From assembly GCA_023627715.1 (NCBI GenBank), contig JAMAHW010000041.1, forward strand, positions 62,001 through 126,000: a stretch of 64,000 nt of DNA. Reading direction: 5' to 3'. The notes beneath the pieces were generated by a model, which worked only from the letters and a program-made list of their open reading frames with translations, was not told the DNA's origin and searched no databases. Positions 37,386 through 47,808 of the stretch are shown piece after piece. The stretch comes from Periconia sp. R9002. Its lineage: Eukaryota; Ascomycota; Dothideomycetes; Pleosporales; Periconiaceae. Position 1 is the first letter of the stretch. Each line of letters opens with the position of its first letter. The position numbers and the translations under genes were made by a program.

Positions 37386-38438
37386 CTAGATGTCATCCAT
37401 GTTGCCGGCTGCTTCATCTTCATCCCCAGACTCATAGCTACCCACAGAGCTCATCTCGTCGTCATCTTCGTTATCCTTGTCTGAATCTTCGGACGTGTCC
37501 TTGGAGGCATATTTTTGGACATATTCTATGTAGGGTCAGAACCAGTGCTCATCGACAGGCAAGTATGGACTCACCTTTGACTTTGGCGTCGTAGCTCTTG
37601 GGTTCTCGCATCAGTAAAGCCGCCGCTTCTCCGTTGAGAGGGTCGGTTGGGTTAGGGTAGCGAAGGAGTTGAGGGAGGAAGACTTCGAAGATGTTGATCA
37701 TGTCATACATGGGTGACCATGTTTGATTAATAACATCCAAGCAGACAGACCCAGACCTATCCATGTCAGAAACATAGCCCTATTCATGCGAAACTCACGG
37801 CCCTCCCCGTAACAGTAAAGTGAGGCTCAGGGGAGACTCACAACTCATCGATATTAGGGTGAAAAATTCGGTTCACGAAGCCGATGCTGGGGCTCTTGTA
37901 GGGGTACTGATCAGGAAGTTCGACATGGATTTTCCAAAGACCTCCGGCAAAGGGTGCTGGGACGGTCAGCAATGCACGTTGTATCCTGATGATGTGCGTA
38001 GGTGCATACTCTCTTCCGGCCCCTTGAACCTGACGTAAAATTCTTGCCTGTGTTGTATCAGCGATGTTGCGGAGGGTTCGGGGGCGATGCGGCAATCGGC
38101 GGTACGAACACTGTAAGATTGGTTAGATAGACGTGTGTGCAGGTGAAAAGAAGCAGACGTACTGCTATCATTGATGAGGGTGACTTCGTAGTCGCTCATA
38201 AGCCTTTTGTCGTGTCAGTTGCATAGTCTTCCAAGGGGCACAGCTCGGCGAGCAATCACGTACATCCTGTTTATCTGTTAGCAATCCTGCTGCCCACGAA
38301 CCGCTGCAGTGGACCTACTTCATGACCTGTATGCAAAGAAGATCCATACCGTCAGCGCTGCTACTCTACTTCTTGACCATGTATATTGTGTTCAGAAAGA
38401 CCTACATCCGTCTCGATGCGTCGCTTTGGGCTACTCAT
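37386..38438 (-). CDS. UBC8: Ubiquitin-conjugating enzyme E2, UBC8/UBE2H type, nine exons including 8-, 3- and 1-nt micro-exons, 186 aa
   Basis: Exons in coding order: 38438-38406 (33 nt), 38326-38319 (8), 38266-38264 (3), 38203-38163 (41), 38110 (1), 38047-38010 (38), 37956-37842 (115), 37756-37575 (182), 37525-37386 (140); 561 nt total. The product starts [11 protein letters not shown] and has the E2 core with HPNID, catalytic Cys85 in [13 protein letters not shown], and an acidic Ser/Asp/Glu tail ending GNMDDI. Cys85 matches the yeast Ubc8 position. It should accept ubiquitin from E1 and work with the GID/CTLH E3, which in yeast degrades gluconeogenic enzymes. Every intron has GT-AG ends and a plausible branch site. 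The 1-nt exon supplies the T of the Met29 codon; without it the frame shifts. Confidence 0.9.
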
Positions 38439-39571
38439 GATGAGGCAAGCTCTTGTTTTGGTTCTTTTGACGTATAGGGTGGGTGGGCGTAGGGATCGGT
38501 GGATTCTCGAAAAGTGGAAGCGGAGGAGGTAGAAGGTGGTGACGGAGGTGCGGAGTATTGCTGGCGCGATGGAGGCGTAGGCGTAGGCGGAGGCGGAGGT
38601 GTAGGTGCAGATGGTGGATGATATGGAGCTAGGTTACCGATAGCGAGAGCGAGTGAGGGGTGGACTCCGCTTTGTTGGCGGGGTCTGATGTGGCTTGCTG
38701 TTTGCTGCTGTAAAGGGAGATGGTTGGCTTGCAGTCGCGTAAAGGGCAGGAAACTTTGAGTACTTGGGTACCTATGTATGTGTAACCAGACAAGCGTGTG
38801 AAAGAGGCAAAGGACAAGTGGATAGGTACGTAGCACGGCTTTTGAGGTCAAGCATCACATCTTATCCGTGAATGGATCAGCAGGGCCATCACGAGTCATG
38901 GCGGGTCACGCCTGCAGCCCCCGGTCTCCCGTAGCTATGTACAATGAAGTATGTACTCTACATAACTCATGGATACTACAAAGGTATGTATTCCATGTAC
39001 ATGTAGGTACACGTCAAAGCCTTCGCTGCTCGTTTTTGTCCAACTTCTTCCATTGACAATGTCTAACGTTAGCACATCTTTCATTCTACCCGGTGACGAT
39101 GCGTTTTGGTTTCCGGGCAGCTGGCTCTCAAGAAGCCATGGTGCTGGTGCAGGTCCATGTGCGCCGATGGATGATAATAGCCAAAAAGATGCCCAACCGG
39201 TGCGAGCAAAAGGCAGAACAAGACCGTCTCCACGGTCCACCATGAATGTCTGTCGTTGACACTTTTGACATTTGTTCTGGTTGGGAACCAAAGTCAGGAA
39301 CAAAGAAAGAGCCGACCGACCAATCCCGGCCTAGCCCGCTTGCTGACTACACACAGCCGAGGACCGATCCAAACTCCACCAAAAAGCATTCTGGTATTCC
39401 CAACTCTACGCCGCAAAAACCATCACGAAGGACAATACTAAAACCCCGCGCCCGCCCCCTTTGACCGCCATGTTTCTTACTCCTCAATCGTTAACCTCAC
39501 CATCCTCTACATTTTCCGCCACGTCAAATTTCCCTCCTTGAAACGGAACCGCCGCAACAACGTCAAGAACC
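38439..39571. other. Divergent spacer between UBC8 and panB
   Basis: Shared upstream region for two divergently transcribed genes. A 138-codon minus-strand ORF overlapping the UBC8 start is low-complexity and rejected. No other gene. Confidence 0.45.
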
Positions 39572-40633
39572 ATGTCGCGTGCCTTCGCACCAACCACCAT
39601 CAACACTTTGCGGTCCACCTCACGCCTCCCACGTTCGTTCCGCACGCCTTTATACTCGCCCTCGTCGCCCTGGAATATTGCCTTCAACACACCATCATGG
39701 CAATGCCAAACCCGCCACTCCTCTCACTCCCCGCTCGGCACCCCTCCGCCCACCTCCCGTAAGCCTACCACAATCACCACCCTCCAATCTCTCTACCGCC
39801 GCAATGAGCCCATCACCATGATGACCGCGCACGACTTCCCCTCCGCCCACGTCGCCGACCACGCCGGCATGGATATGATCCTCGTCGGCGACAGTCTGGC
39901 CATGGTCGCCCTCGGCATGCCCGACACCAACGAAGTCCTGCTCGAAGAAATGCTGCTCCACTGCCGCAGCGTGAGCCGCGCAACCACCAACGCCTTCACC
40001 GTCGGCGACCTGCCCATGGGAACCTACGAGATCGCGCCCGAACAAGCCCTGGAGAGCGCGATCCGCGTCATCAAGGAAGGCCGCGTCAAATCCGTCAAGC
40101 TCGAAGGCGGCAAGGAAATGGCGCCCACCATCTCCAAAATCACCACCGCCGGCATCCCCGTCCTCGCGCACATTGGCCTCACCCCTCAGCGCCAAAACGC
40201 CCTCGGCGGCTTCAGGGTCCAAGGCAAGTCAACGGCCTCGGCCCTCAAGCTCCTCCAAGACGCGCACGCCGTGCAAGACGCAGGCGCCTTCGCCGTAGTC
40301 CTCGAAGCCGTTCCCGCTGAAGTGGCCGCCCTCGTCACAGAGTCCCTCAGCATCCCCACCATCGGCATCGGCGCCGGCAACGGCTGCTCCGGCCAGGTCC
40401 TCGTGCAGATGGACATGCTCGGGAACTTCCCACCGGGGCGCTTCCTACCCAAGTTTGTGAAGCAGTTTGGGAATGTGTGGGAGGAGAGCTTGAGGGCGCT
40501 CAGGAACTACCGCGACGAGGTCAAGACAAGGGCGTATCCGGCTAAGGAGCATACGTATCCGATGGCCATGTCGAGGGAGGAGTTTGAGGAGTTTGAGAGG
40601 CTGGTTAGGGAGGCGAAGGGGAAGAGGGAATAG
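39572..40633 (+). CDS. panB: 3-methyl-2-oxobutanoate hydroxymethyltransferase (ketopantoate hydroxymethyltransferase), 353 aa
   Basis: Single exon. It transfers a hydroxymethyl group from 5,10-methylene-tetrahydrofolate to 2-oxoisovalerate, the first committed step of pantothenate and CoA synthesis (yeast Ecm31). Conserved blocks: MMTAHDFPSAHVADHAGMD, VGDSLAMV with the metal-binding Asp, VKLEGG, HIGLTPQ, and IPTIGIGAGNGCSGQVLV. The first 60 residues are rich in Arg, Ser and Thr with almost no acids (FAPTTINTLRSTSRLPRSFR), a likely mitochondrial presequence as in other fungi. The body is strongly GC-biased at third positions. Confidence 0.96.
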   Translation: MSRAFAPTTINTLRSTSRLPRSFRTPLYSPSSPWNIAFNTPSWQCQTRHSSHSPLGTPPPTSRKPTTITTLQSLYRRNEPITMMTAHDFPSAHVADHAGMDMILVGDSLAMVALGMPDTNEVLLEEMLLHCRSVSRATTNAFTVGDLPMGTYEIAPEQALESAIRVIKEGRVKSVKLEGGKEMAPTISKITTAGIPVLAHIGLTPQRQNALGGFRVQGKSTASALKLLQDAHAVQDAGAFAVVLEAVPAEVAALVTESLSIPTIGIGAGNGCSGQVLVQMDMLGNFPPGRFLPKFVKQFGNVWEESLRALRNYRDEVKTRAYPAKEHTYPMAMSREEFEEFERLVREAKGKRE

Positions 40634-41334
40634 GATTTAATATACGCTTTTTTTTTAGAATTTGTGGTATAGATTGTTTTTGTGCATGGATTTCCCCCTC
40701 TGTTCCCTACCTCCCGTCTTTTTTTTTTTTTCTGAAGCGGATATAGCGAGTTCGCACGAGTTTATCCCCCTTTGATTTAACCGTTTTTTCTTCTTCTTCT
40801 CTAAGAGGACCGGGAAAGTTTTCCCCCCTTCGATGACGACTGTCTAGACGACAAATTTACATAGCCATACGTACGTACATTCAAACCATAAAAACAAACA
40901 TAATTCAGAAACAAACCTTCTCTTCGCCTTGGTGTTCGAGGCTTTGCAAACCCAACTATTCTTTTGTATCCTTATAAATACAGACGTGACACTTGTACCT
41001 CCTGTCCCCATCATCGCCTACCCTCCCAACCCCAACCCCAACCCCAACCCCAACCACCCTCCTCCACCTCCCACTAAACCACTCCACCCTCATATAACCG
41101 TATTTCTCCATCCGTACACGCTTCCCTCTCTCCCTCCCTCCCTCGTACGTACCTACGTACCCTGCTCAGTCCAATTCGTACCCATACCACGGGCATATAA
41201 ACCAAGCCGAAACCGCCGGTATTCCACCTCAAGTTCTCTTTCCCTTTTGAGTGTTTGGAGTGCACTCATACGTAATTAGTCAAAACGGACCCTACGTTTC
41301 TTCTCGATCGTGATCTTGATAGAAAAGAGAAATG
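40634..41334. other. Spacer between convergent panB and ATG12
   Basis: 3' flanks of both genes with a CCCCAA repeat (41025-41054) and pyrimidine-rich runs. No gene. Confidence 0.45.
41025..41054 (+). repeat. (CCCCAA)n hexanucleotide microsatellite
   Basis: Five units in 30 bases. It resembles the ciliate telomere repeat but not the CCCTAA unit expected for ascomycete telomeres, so it is an ordinary microsatellite. Confidence 0.85.
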
Positions 41335-42210
41335 TTATCCGAAGCTCGGCGCGAGAGCATACCCAACGACCAACTCGTCGCCTTGTTTGAAGCACTGTTT
41401 TGCACTCAACGTATTAGCTCAAACACACAAACCCATCCCTTTCCCCCCCCCCTCTCCGAAACCAACAAGACGTAAGAAATTCAACAAACTCACCCTCCAA
41501 AGATTACTCACGCTCTCATCCAACCCCGGAGAAAACACATTCCCAATGTAGCAGTAGACGGATTCGTGTGCGGGGACGGCGAGTTTCTTGCGCAGCTGGC
41601 GGACAATGACTTCGAAGCGGTTGGTGGAGGAGAGCTTGAAGACGCGCTGTTTGAGGTGCGGGGCGGAGCCGATGGGTTGGAGGCGGATGGTTACTGTTTT
41701 TGAAAGGGGGGAGGGTTAGTTGGGGGATTTTTGGGGGGTGGAGGGGATGGAGGGGATAGATGGGAGGAGGTGTGGTGTGAGGGTTTGGATGTAAATGGTG
41801 TCCGTTGAATGCATGGTGGAGATATTTCTCATGTTCTTCTCCCATGAACCACCTTTCGTGAAAGCCGCGAAGTAAAAAAGGCTAGGCCATTCCAAACAGA
41901 GCTTGAAGTATCAAGAAAAGAAAGAAAAAAAAAGAATCAACATACCCTTCTCCACCCCCAACCTCCCCGCCTCATCCAACGCCTTTGACGCATCCCGCGG
42001 AAGATTCGTTAGTATAACCGACGCAGCCATGGTCAGCGGAGCTTCCGCTTCCTCATCTCCTCCATTCCCGGGCTCCGGCTCTGTTTCAGAGACGGCGGCG
42101 GCGGCGGCGTTGTGCTCGCTATCTCCTTCTTCTTCTTCTCCTCCTCCTCTTGGGCCGTTGTCCGGTGAAGAAGGGTTTGATCTTGTTGGCAGGTGGTGGG
42201 ATTGTGACAT
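41335..42210 (-). CDS. ATG12: Autophagy ubiquitin-like protein ATG12, 174 aa
   Basis: Exons 42210-41946, 41693-41494, 41394-41335 (525 nt). ATG12 is conjugated through its C-terminal glycine to ATG5 by ATG7 (E1) and ATG10 (E2); the conjugate, with ATG16, lipidates ATG8 at the forming autophagosome. The ubiquitin-like fold begins in exon 2: TIRLQPIGSAP, the VFKLSSTNRFEVIVRQLRK strand-helix, then ESVYCYIGNVFSPGLDE. Exon 3 reads CFKQGDELVVGYALAPSFG, ending in the required Gly. The first 80 residues are acidic and disordered (GGGEEEEGD, poly-Ala). The frame is open upstream to 42285 but without ATG. Intron 1 is long (252 bp). Confidence 0.93.
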
Positions 42211-43359
42211 TTTTTTTCTTTCTTCGGTGGGGTTATAGGTGTTTGAATATGTATACGTTCGTGGGCACTGTATTGTTTTTCCCAAAATCCGTCTACACTG
42301 CCCTTGGCCTGTTCTTCTCTTTCACTCCTCTAGTCGCTTTCCGATTTTCTTCGTTCAAGGATTTCCGTAGGAGCGTGTCATGAGCTTGTTCCTGAAACTT
42401 GGAGAAAAGTGATAAGACTGCTTTCGAAGAATTCAAAATTCGAAACCACACTCCCGAATCGGTTGAAAATCCACGTCAAGTCGGAGTTCTCAAGTTTCGT
42501 ATGTAGTAGTCCTGGCTAGGCTGGTAAGTAGTGGGGTTGAAACCTCCGGTAATTGTATCGATTATTCGACCGTTGGATTCCACGCAGTAAAGAGACGGTT
42601 GTCGAGGATCTGGGCGCTAGAAGCAAGGCAGGTAAGGCTGCAGGCATGGGTAGGTAAAGAAGGAGTGAGGGAGAAGTGAAGAAGAAAGGTATGATACCTA
42701 CTTACCTAGAAGGCAACTGACGTTGTACTGGCCAATCGGAGTGGAGCTTCGTCAGTTAACTCTAAACAAACCACCCCCACCGAGAGCACACATACATATT
42801 AATCAGAGCACATTTGCAACGGCTTGTTTCTTTTAAATATTTTTTGTTTCTTAACATTAATGTAATGCATCTAGACTAGCAGGCTAGCAATAGATATTCA
42901 GCATCCCCAAATGGAGACGTGGACGCTTCGACACCAATCACTACAGGTATACATAATCCATACCAAAGACCCTGTAGTCGACGCCCTGATGCGTAGGACG
43001 GACGAGGCTCGCCGCTTGAAGTAGCAGGCCTTGCGATGACAACAATTCAAGGAAAACCAGGATGCGGTAGGTATATACAACAACAAATGAAAATGCATCG
43101 TAGACTCGAAATAAGCAATGCCGCCTAGGAAACAACCAACAAGCCAATGTCTCCATGAAGAAAGGGAAATGCGCCTCAAGAAATGCTGCAGGATCGCTTA
43201 AATGGTGGTAAACGGGTATTCGCAAAGAATGATCACGCTGCCATGTGCCAGGGGCCAGAAAGAAGCGAACAATGGTGTGATCGAAAATGTATGCTGTCGT
43301 ATATTATCGTCGGTGACGAGGTGTCAGAGCCCCGGGAAGATATAAAGAAGCCATAGCAA
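42211..43359. other. Spacer, no gene seen
   Basis: Upstream of ATG12 and downstream of DBF4. Short ORFs only. Confidence 0.45.
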
Positions 43360-45288
43360 TCATTCGCGGACAAGCTGGGCAAGAAGCTGGTCGAGCTCGA
43401 GCCAGTTGTCTGCAGCCTGTGCGAATTTGCGATGTTTGCGTGAAACAACGTGCTGGAATCAAGTTAGTCAAAACCCCTGAAAATACCACTTGGACAACTT
43501 ACTTCATCAAAATCGTTAAACTTCTCTCTGCAATTCTCACAGTAGCCAGGCTTCAGCTCCTTCTCCACGGGCTTCTTGCGTCGAACAATGTTGACTCGGC
43601 GAGGTCCTTCTTCACCATCCTCGCGAATGTATCCAAGTACTTCCTGGGCCTTGCGTTTTGCTGCCCGGATGGGTTGAGCAGGCTCTTGGTTGAAGGCTGC
43701 CCTTAGGTGTACGTCATTCATGGTTGATGACTGGCCGCTGTTGGTATTTGTGGAGGGGACGCTATTCTTCTCCAGAACCTTCCTCTTCAGCTGGTTAACT
43801 TCTTTGCTGTTGCCCGCTCGAGCGCCTGGAGCGGCGGCTGTGGAAGAAATCGCCTGTGAGCGAATCGCGGAAGTGATGTTTGATTGTTGTAAACCGGAGG
43901 CAATGGGCTCGCCGCCAATGAACCGGGGCATGGCGCGTAGGCTAGCTTGAGCACTACCAAACATGGGAGGCATGCTGTCAGGATTGGGGCGCTTGGTAGG
44001 TATCTGTTGTGGTGGTTCCAACGGTTTTGATTCTTCCTTCACAGAAGGAGCGGGGGCCGTACAACGACGAGCGAGATTGTTGTTCTCATTCAGTACGCGT
44101 TTATCCTGTGTAGCAGTTGCTGCTCGAGTACGTGGAACGGCGGCAGCTTTCCGGGCCTTCTCCGCCTCTTCCTGTTGCTGTCGACGAGCATGGTCACGAT
44201 CCTCAACAAACGGACACTTCCCAGTTCCCGAAATGCGGAACTGCGGCCACTTTCCCTCTTCCCTCTTGGCTACCTTGGGATACTCGCGAATCATGACAGG
44301 TCGGGTGAGCTCATCCATATCGTGAACGTACACATAATAACCACGTAGCGGAATCATGTCCTGGGCTGCGGCCGAGTAATCGCGGTCCGAGGTTCCATTC
44401 AGCTTTTCATTTTCGAGCAGCTTTTGCAAATCCCCCTGACGAGCCTTGGGTTGCTGAGCAACCTGACGCGTGCCATGAACATCCTCGTCCGTTCCGCGAT
44501 TGAGCAGCGTGTCAAGAATCTTCTGCAGCTTGTCCACGGTCCACAGTTTCATGCCCAGCTCTTTTGCCTTGTGCAGGATGTCTCCATTGGTAGCCTTGTT
44601 GTAGTTTTGGAGGGCAGTATCGAATATGGACGTCTTCGAGACCAGTTGGGGGTTGACGAAGCCCTTAGCTGCCGACGATGAGCTGGAATCCAGGTCGCGA
44701 GGAATGGTGCGCGCTGTTATGACATGAGTGACTTCCTTGGAGAAAAATTTGACCTCGCGCTGCAAGATGGTAAGCACTGTATGAATAAGAGCAAGGTGAG
44801 GAAGGGACACTCACAGCACCCAGAATGTGGGTCTGACGGATGATTTTGTATTTTGCATCCTCGGGAATGCTCTCGAAGTAAAAGACGAAGCCTGGGAAGA
44901 GTTTTCGATAATGGCGTTGCCATTGGCGGATTTGCTCGAGGTCATTGGTAGTCCTCTGGGTCTTTTCGACATGTTTGGGGATGGCCTTGAGCTCACCGCG
45001 AGCTTCTTGCAACTTCCTGGTCAAGGCGGTGGTTGGGGCCCCACTTCGGCGAACGAGGCCCGAACGGCGACCATCTGCATCATCGACCTCGATGATGTGC
45101 TTTTTCGAGGCTGGTTGACCCTGGGCAAGGTCGCGCTGCTCGCTGGCGTTGGAACGCTGTCGCTTCCCGCCGACCTGGGGTGCGCGTAACGGCGAGTTTG
45201 TGGCATGTTGCAGGTTGGCGAGGGGCACGCGACGGTTTGCCATGGCGTCTACGAATTGGGGAGAGGGTGGTACAGCTACAGCGGCCAT
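43360..45288 (-). CDS. Dbf4/Dfp1 (NimO)-type regulatory subunit of Cdc7 kinase, 607 aa
   Basis: Exons 45288-44815, 44759-43503, 43452-43360 (1824 nt). It activates and targets Cdc7 (DDK), which phosphorylates MCM helicase to fire replication origins; A. nidulans nimO is the named relative. Three family motifs are present. Motif N (BRCT-like) is built across intron 1, with HILGA joined to REVKFFSKEVTHVITAR. Motif M is VHDMDELTRPVMIREYP (about residue 310). Motif C is a CCHH zinc finger, GYCENC...HVVSRKH (about 564-585), split by intron 2. The linker between M and C is long, basic and disordered. The ending QLLAQLVRE gives a short helix. Levels in this family are cell-cycle controlled. Confidence 0.92.
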
Positions 45289-46494
45289 ACGTAGGCAGCT
45301 GTCGAGGGCGGAGAGAGGGAATTGTCGAGAATGACGGTTGATGGGTTTGATGGGTGACGGGCGGAGGGGCAGGAAGGGTGGTAGGGTAGGTAGGGGTAGT
45401 AGGTAGGGCAGGTTAAACTTTCCAGCCTACTGCGGCAGCAAGCTTGGGACGCGACGTAAACGGGTGGACGGCTTCAGCAACGCGAGGCAGCCATAGTGAA
45501 GGGTCGCTGCAACAGAGGGTTAGAGAAGAAGAAGAACAACACAAGTAGGGTATGTGAGAGAGGGTTGAGGAGGGCGGGTTGTGTGGGTAGGTAGGGCAGG
45601 TATTGGACGAGTGTGTTGTTTGTGGCTGGATCAATACAGCGCGCGAGATGGCAGGTTCGCTCGCTCCACGCTAGCTCGGTTGTTCCCAGCAACGAATCCT
45701 TGTTGTCGTGAACCCCAGTCAACAATGCATTCACATACCTATGTACCTAGCAATATATAATATTAATAAACCGATGTATGTACGACAGATCAATGCGAAC
45801 GCCTGGATCGTCGCCATGGTTATTCCCCGATCTCTCTCCCACACGGCGAATGGCCCTCGAGCCCCCCCACCGCCATTGCAATTTCCCTTTGGGGCAGAGA
45901 GAGAAATAATAAACAAGTCGAGTCGATAGTCGCATCCACATCCAAACAGTCTACTCTTCTAGGCAGGTCGAGGCTACACTAGTTGTGCATTGCATTGCAT
46001 TACATTTGCTACTTTTGTTTGTTTATTCATTCATTCATCCATCAATCATTCTTGACTCGGGTGCCACCAGATACATGTATCTATCTATGTATGCAGCTAG
46101 CCACGCACTCATTCCCACGTCGAAAGATGCCAGACACAAACAATGCTGTCGTACACATCGCACAGCAGAAACAGAACAAAGAGAACAAAAACAAAATAGA
46201 CAAATCCCCGCCCATGGTTGAGATACATACATGTCCCTCCCCTGTAAAGGTAAATCAAAATATTGAAAAAATGGAAAGAGAAAAATTCATATTGAACACA
46301 AGGGTCGAATTGAAAAATAAAAGAAAATAGAAGACACCAACCCACAGAACCGAAAAGAAAACTGAGCATGTCCCTAAAATCGTCAACATTAATTGCACTC
46401 CGGGGTCTGTCATCAAGACACCACGTGGCTTGGCGAATAATTAAGACATGGGGGTTGTGCCGAAACCTCCACGTATAGATGGTGTAGGCTGCGC
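45289..46494. other. Spacer, no gene seen
   Basis: Upstream of DBF4 and downstream of the HET-like gene. Contains CATT/ATCC microsatellite-like runs (about 46026-46047) and a 23-base block shared with the transporter intron (46412-46435). No gene. Confidence 0.45.
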
Positions 46495-47808
46495 TCATCG
46501 CAGAACGATTTCCTCGTTTTGAGGGCTTTGGGCATTCCACGCAGCTTCGTGCATCTGCCCAATGGCTTTCCGTTCCCACCACCCACCTTCCTGTCGTTCG
46601 ATGAGCATGACATTGAACATGCACCACTCGTTCTTTTCAAACTTGTCCTCGTCAAAATCTTCCAATGACTGATCCCACAAGAACGCTCCGTCCTTCCATA
46701 CCGGCGCTCCTGGAGGGTGGATGATGTTGCTTCCACCCCGTTGGACTTGTGGGTTCTCCTCTGATAAACGGCTGCGGCTCAGCAGGATATACTTTAATAA
46801 ATCCTGCGACTGGTTTTGCTTGTCCGGTTGGTTACAGATGTTGGCTTTGAAATCCATGAGGTTCCCGCAGTGCTGATCTTTATCGTCCCAGATTTGAGTG
46901 TAAGGTATTGCCTGCGTAGGTTGCTGGTCACTGTTCTGCTTGTTTTCGTCCACCACCTCATATTCGTCGTCGACAGCCAACTGGCGCAGATTGAATTTGG
47001 CAGCTGAAATGGCAAAGGCTTTGAAGCGCAGTGTGTCTGTCTCTTCAGCCGGCTGGGTGTTGCCGGACGGGAAAGAATAAGGAACGTGTAACCGTAGTTT
47101 CGATTCATCCTTTGTTCGACGTACAGTCCACGAGTTTTCTGGCCCTAGGTTATAGCTTCGAACCTCGGAGCGAAAATTGTGACCATCCAAGTTTCGATAA
47201 TCTGGGCAACTGAAGGGGTCGAATGGAAAGTTCACTCCTGTACCGTACCAGCCTGTCCAGCTCCAAGAAGGACCTTTCCCCTCCCCTGTCTTTCGGTGCA
47301 TTTCTCCCGCTGGACACCAAAGCAACGCCAGATCAAACATCGATTCAGGAAGCCCTTGTGAAAAGTAGCCTCCGCATTGTTTTGTGAGTTCTTTGCATAT
47401 TTCCTCAAACTCTTTGGATTTGAACGGCGTGTTTTCGGTGTTTTTGGACTCCCGGTTCGTAACGATTTTGTTGTACTTGACGAAAGCTCCCCCCCAATCA
47501 AAGGACAGTTCATTTTTTATATTTTTCACCGTGGGGGCTGACAGACCAAGACCATCAGCACTGGCGGAAGATTGGGTCCTGCTCCGTGGAAATGTGGTGC
47601 TGATCTTTTCGAGAACTTCGCGAGCGCCATCCGATAGCGACGAACCCCGCGAACGTGACCGTTTGCTATCGCTGGATGATGATGTCGGCCGGGGCACAAC
47701 GATCACGCCAGGATCGGAATTTCGGTCGTTCAAAGAGGATTTGCTGCTTCGCCTAGAGAGCCAGCCGGGTGCTAAAAAACCGCTTCTAGGTGGAGTTTCC
47801 GTCGGCAT
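46495..47808 (-). CDS. HET-like C-terminal region protein lacking a HET domain, 437 aa
   Basis: Single exon, start ATG at 47808. The first 90 residues are basic and Ser-rich (SRRSSKSSLNDR, KRSRSRGSSLSDG). From about residue 95 it resembles the part that follows the HET domain in fungal heterokaryon-incompatibility proteins: WGGAFVKYNKIVTNR, FDLALLWCPAGE with the GPSWSWTGWYG block, and the ending FNVMLIERQEGGWWERKAIGQMHEAAW. The N-terminal HET domain itself is missing, and no upstream exon encoding it could be found within the next 1.2 kb. Either a truncated gene or a stand-alone member. Function unknown; full-length relatives act in non-self recognition and cell death. Confidence 0.65.
   Translation of the reverse strand: MPTETPPRSGFLAPGWLSRRSSKSSLNDRNSDPGVIVVPRPTSSSSDSKRSRSRGSSLSDGAREVLEKISTTFPRSRTQSSASADGLGLSAPTVKNIKNELSFDWGGAFVKYNKIVTNRESKNTENTPFKSKEFEEICKELTKQCGGYFSQGLPESMFDLALLWCPAGEMHRKTGEGKGPSWSWTGWYGTGVNFPFDPFSCPDYRNLDGHNFRSEVRSYNLGPENSWTVRRTKDESKLRLHVPYSFPSGNTQPAEETDTLRFKAFAISAAKFNLRQLAVDDEYEVVDENKQNSDQQPTQAIPYTQIWDDKDQHCGNLMDFKANICNQPDKQNQSQDLLKYILLSRSRLSEENPQVQRGGSNIIHPPGAPVWKDGAFLWDQSLEDFDEDKFEKNEWCMFNVMLIERQEGGWWERKAIGQMHEAAWNAQSPQNEEIVLR

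Noticed and set aside
38048..38162. A single intron instead of two around the one-nucleotide UBC8 exon
   Set aside because: GTACGT (38162) joined straight to the CACAG acceptor (38048) shifts the frame by one base and destroys the E2 core; no alternative donor or acceptor there restores it.
38435..38851. 138-codon minus-strand ORF just before UBC8
   Set aside because: Pro/Thr/Ser low complexity from a repeat-rich promoter and overlaps the UBC8 start in another frame.
41025..41054. CCCCAA repeat as an internal telomere
   Set aside because: Ascomycete telomeres are CCCTAA-type; this is a short microsatellite in a 3' flank.
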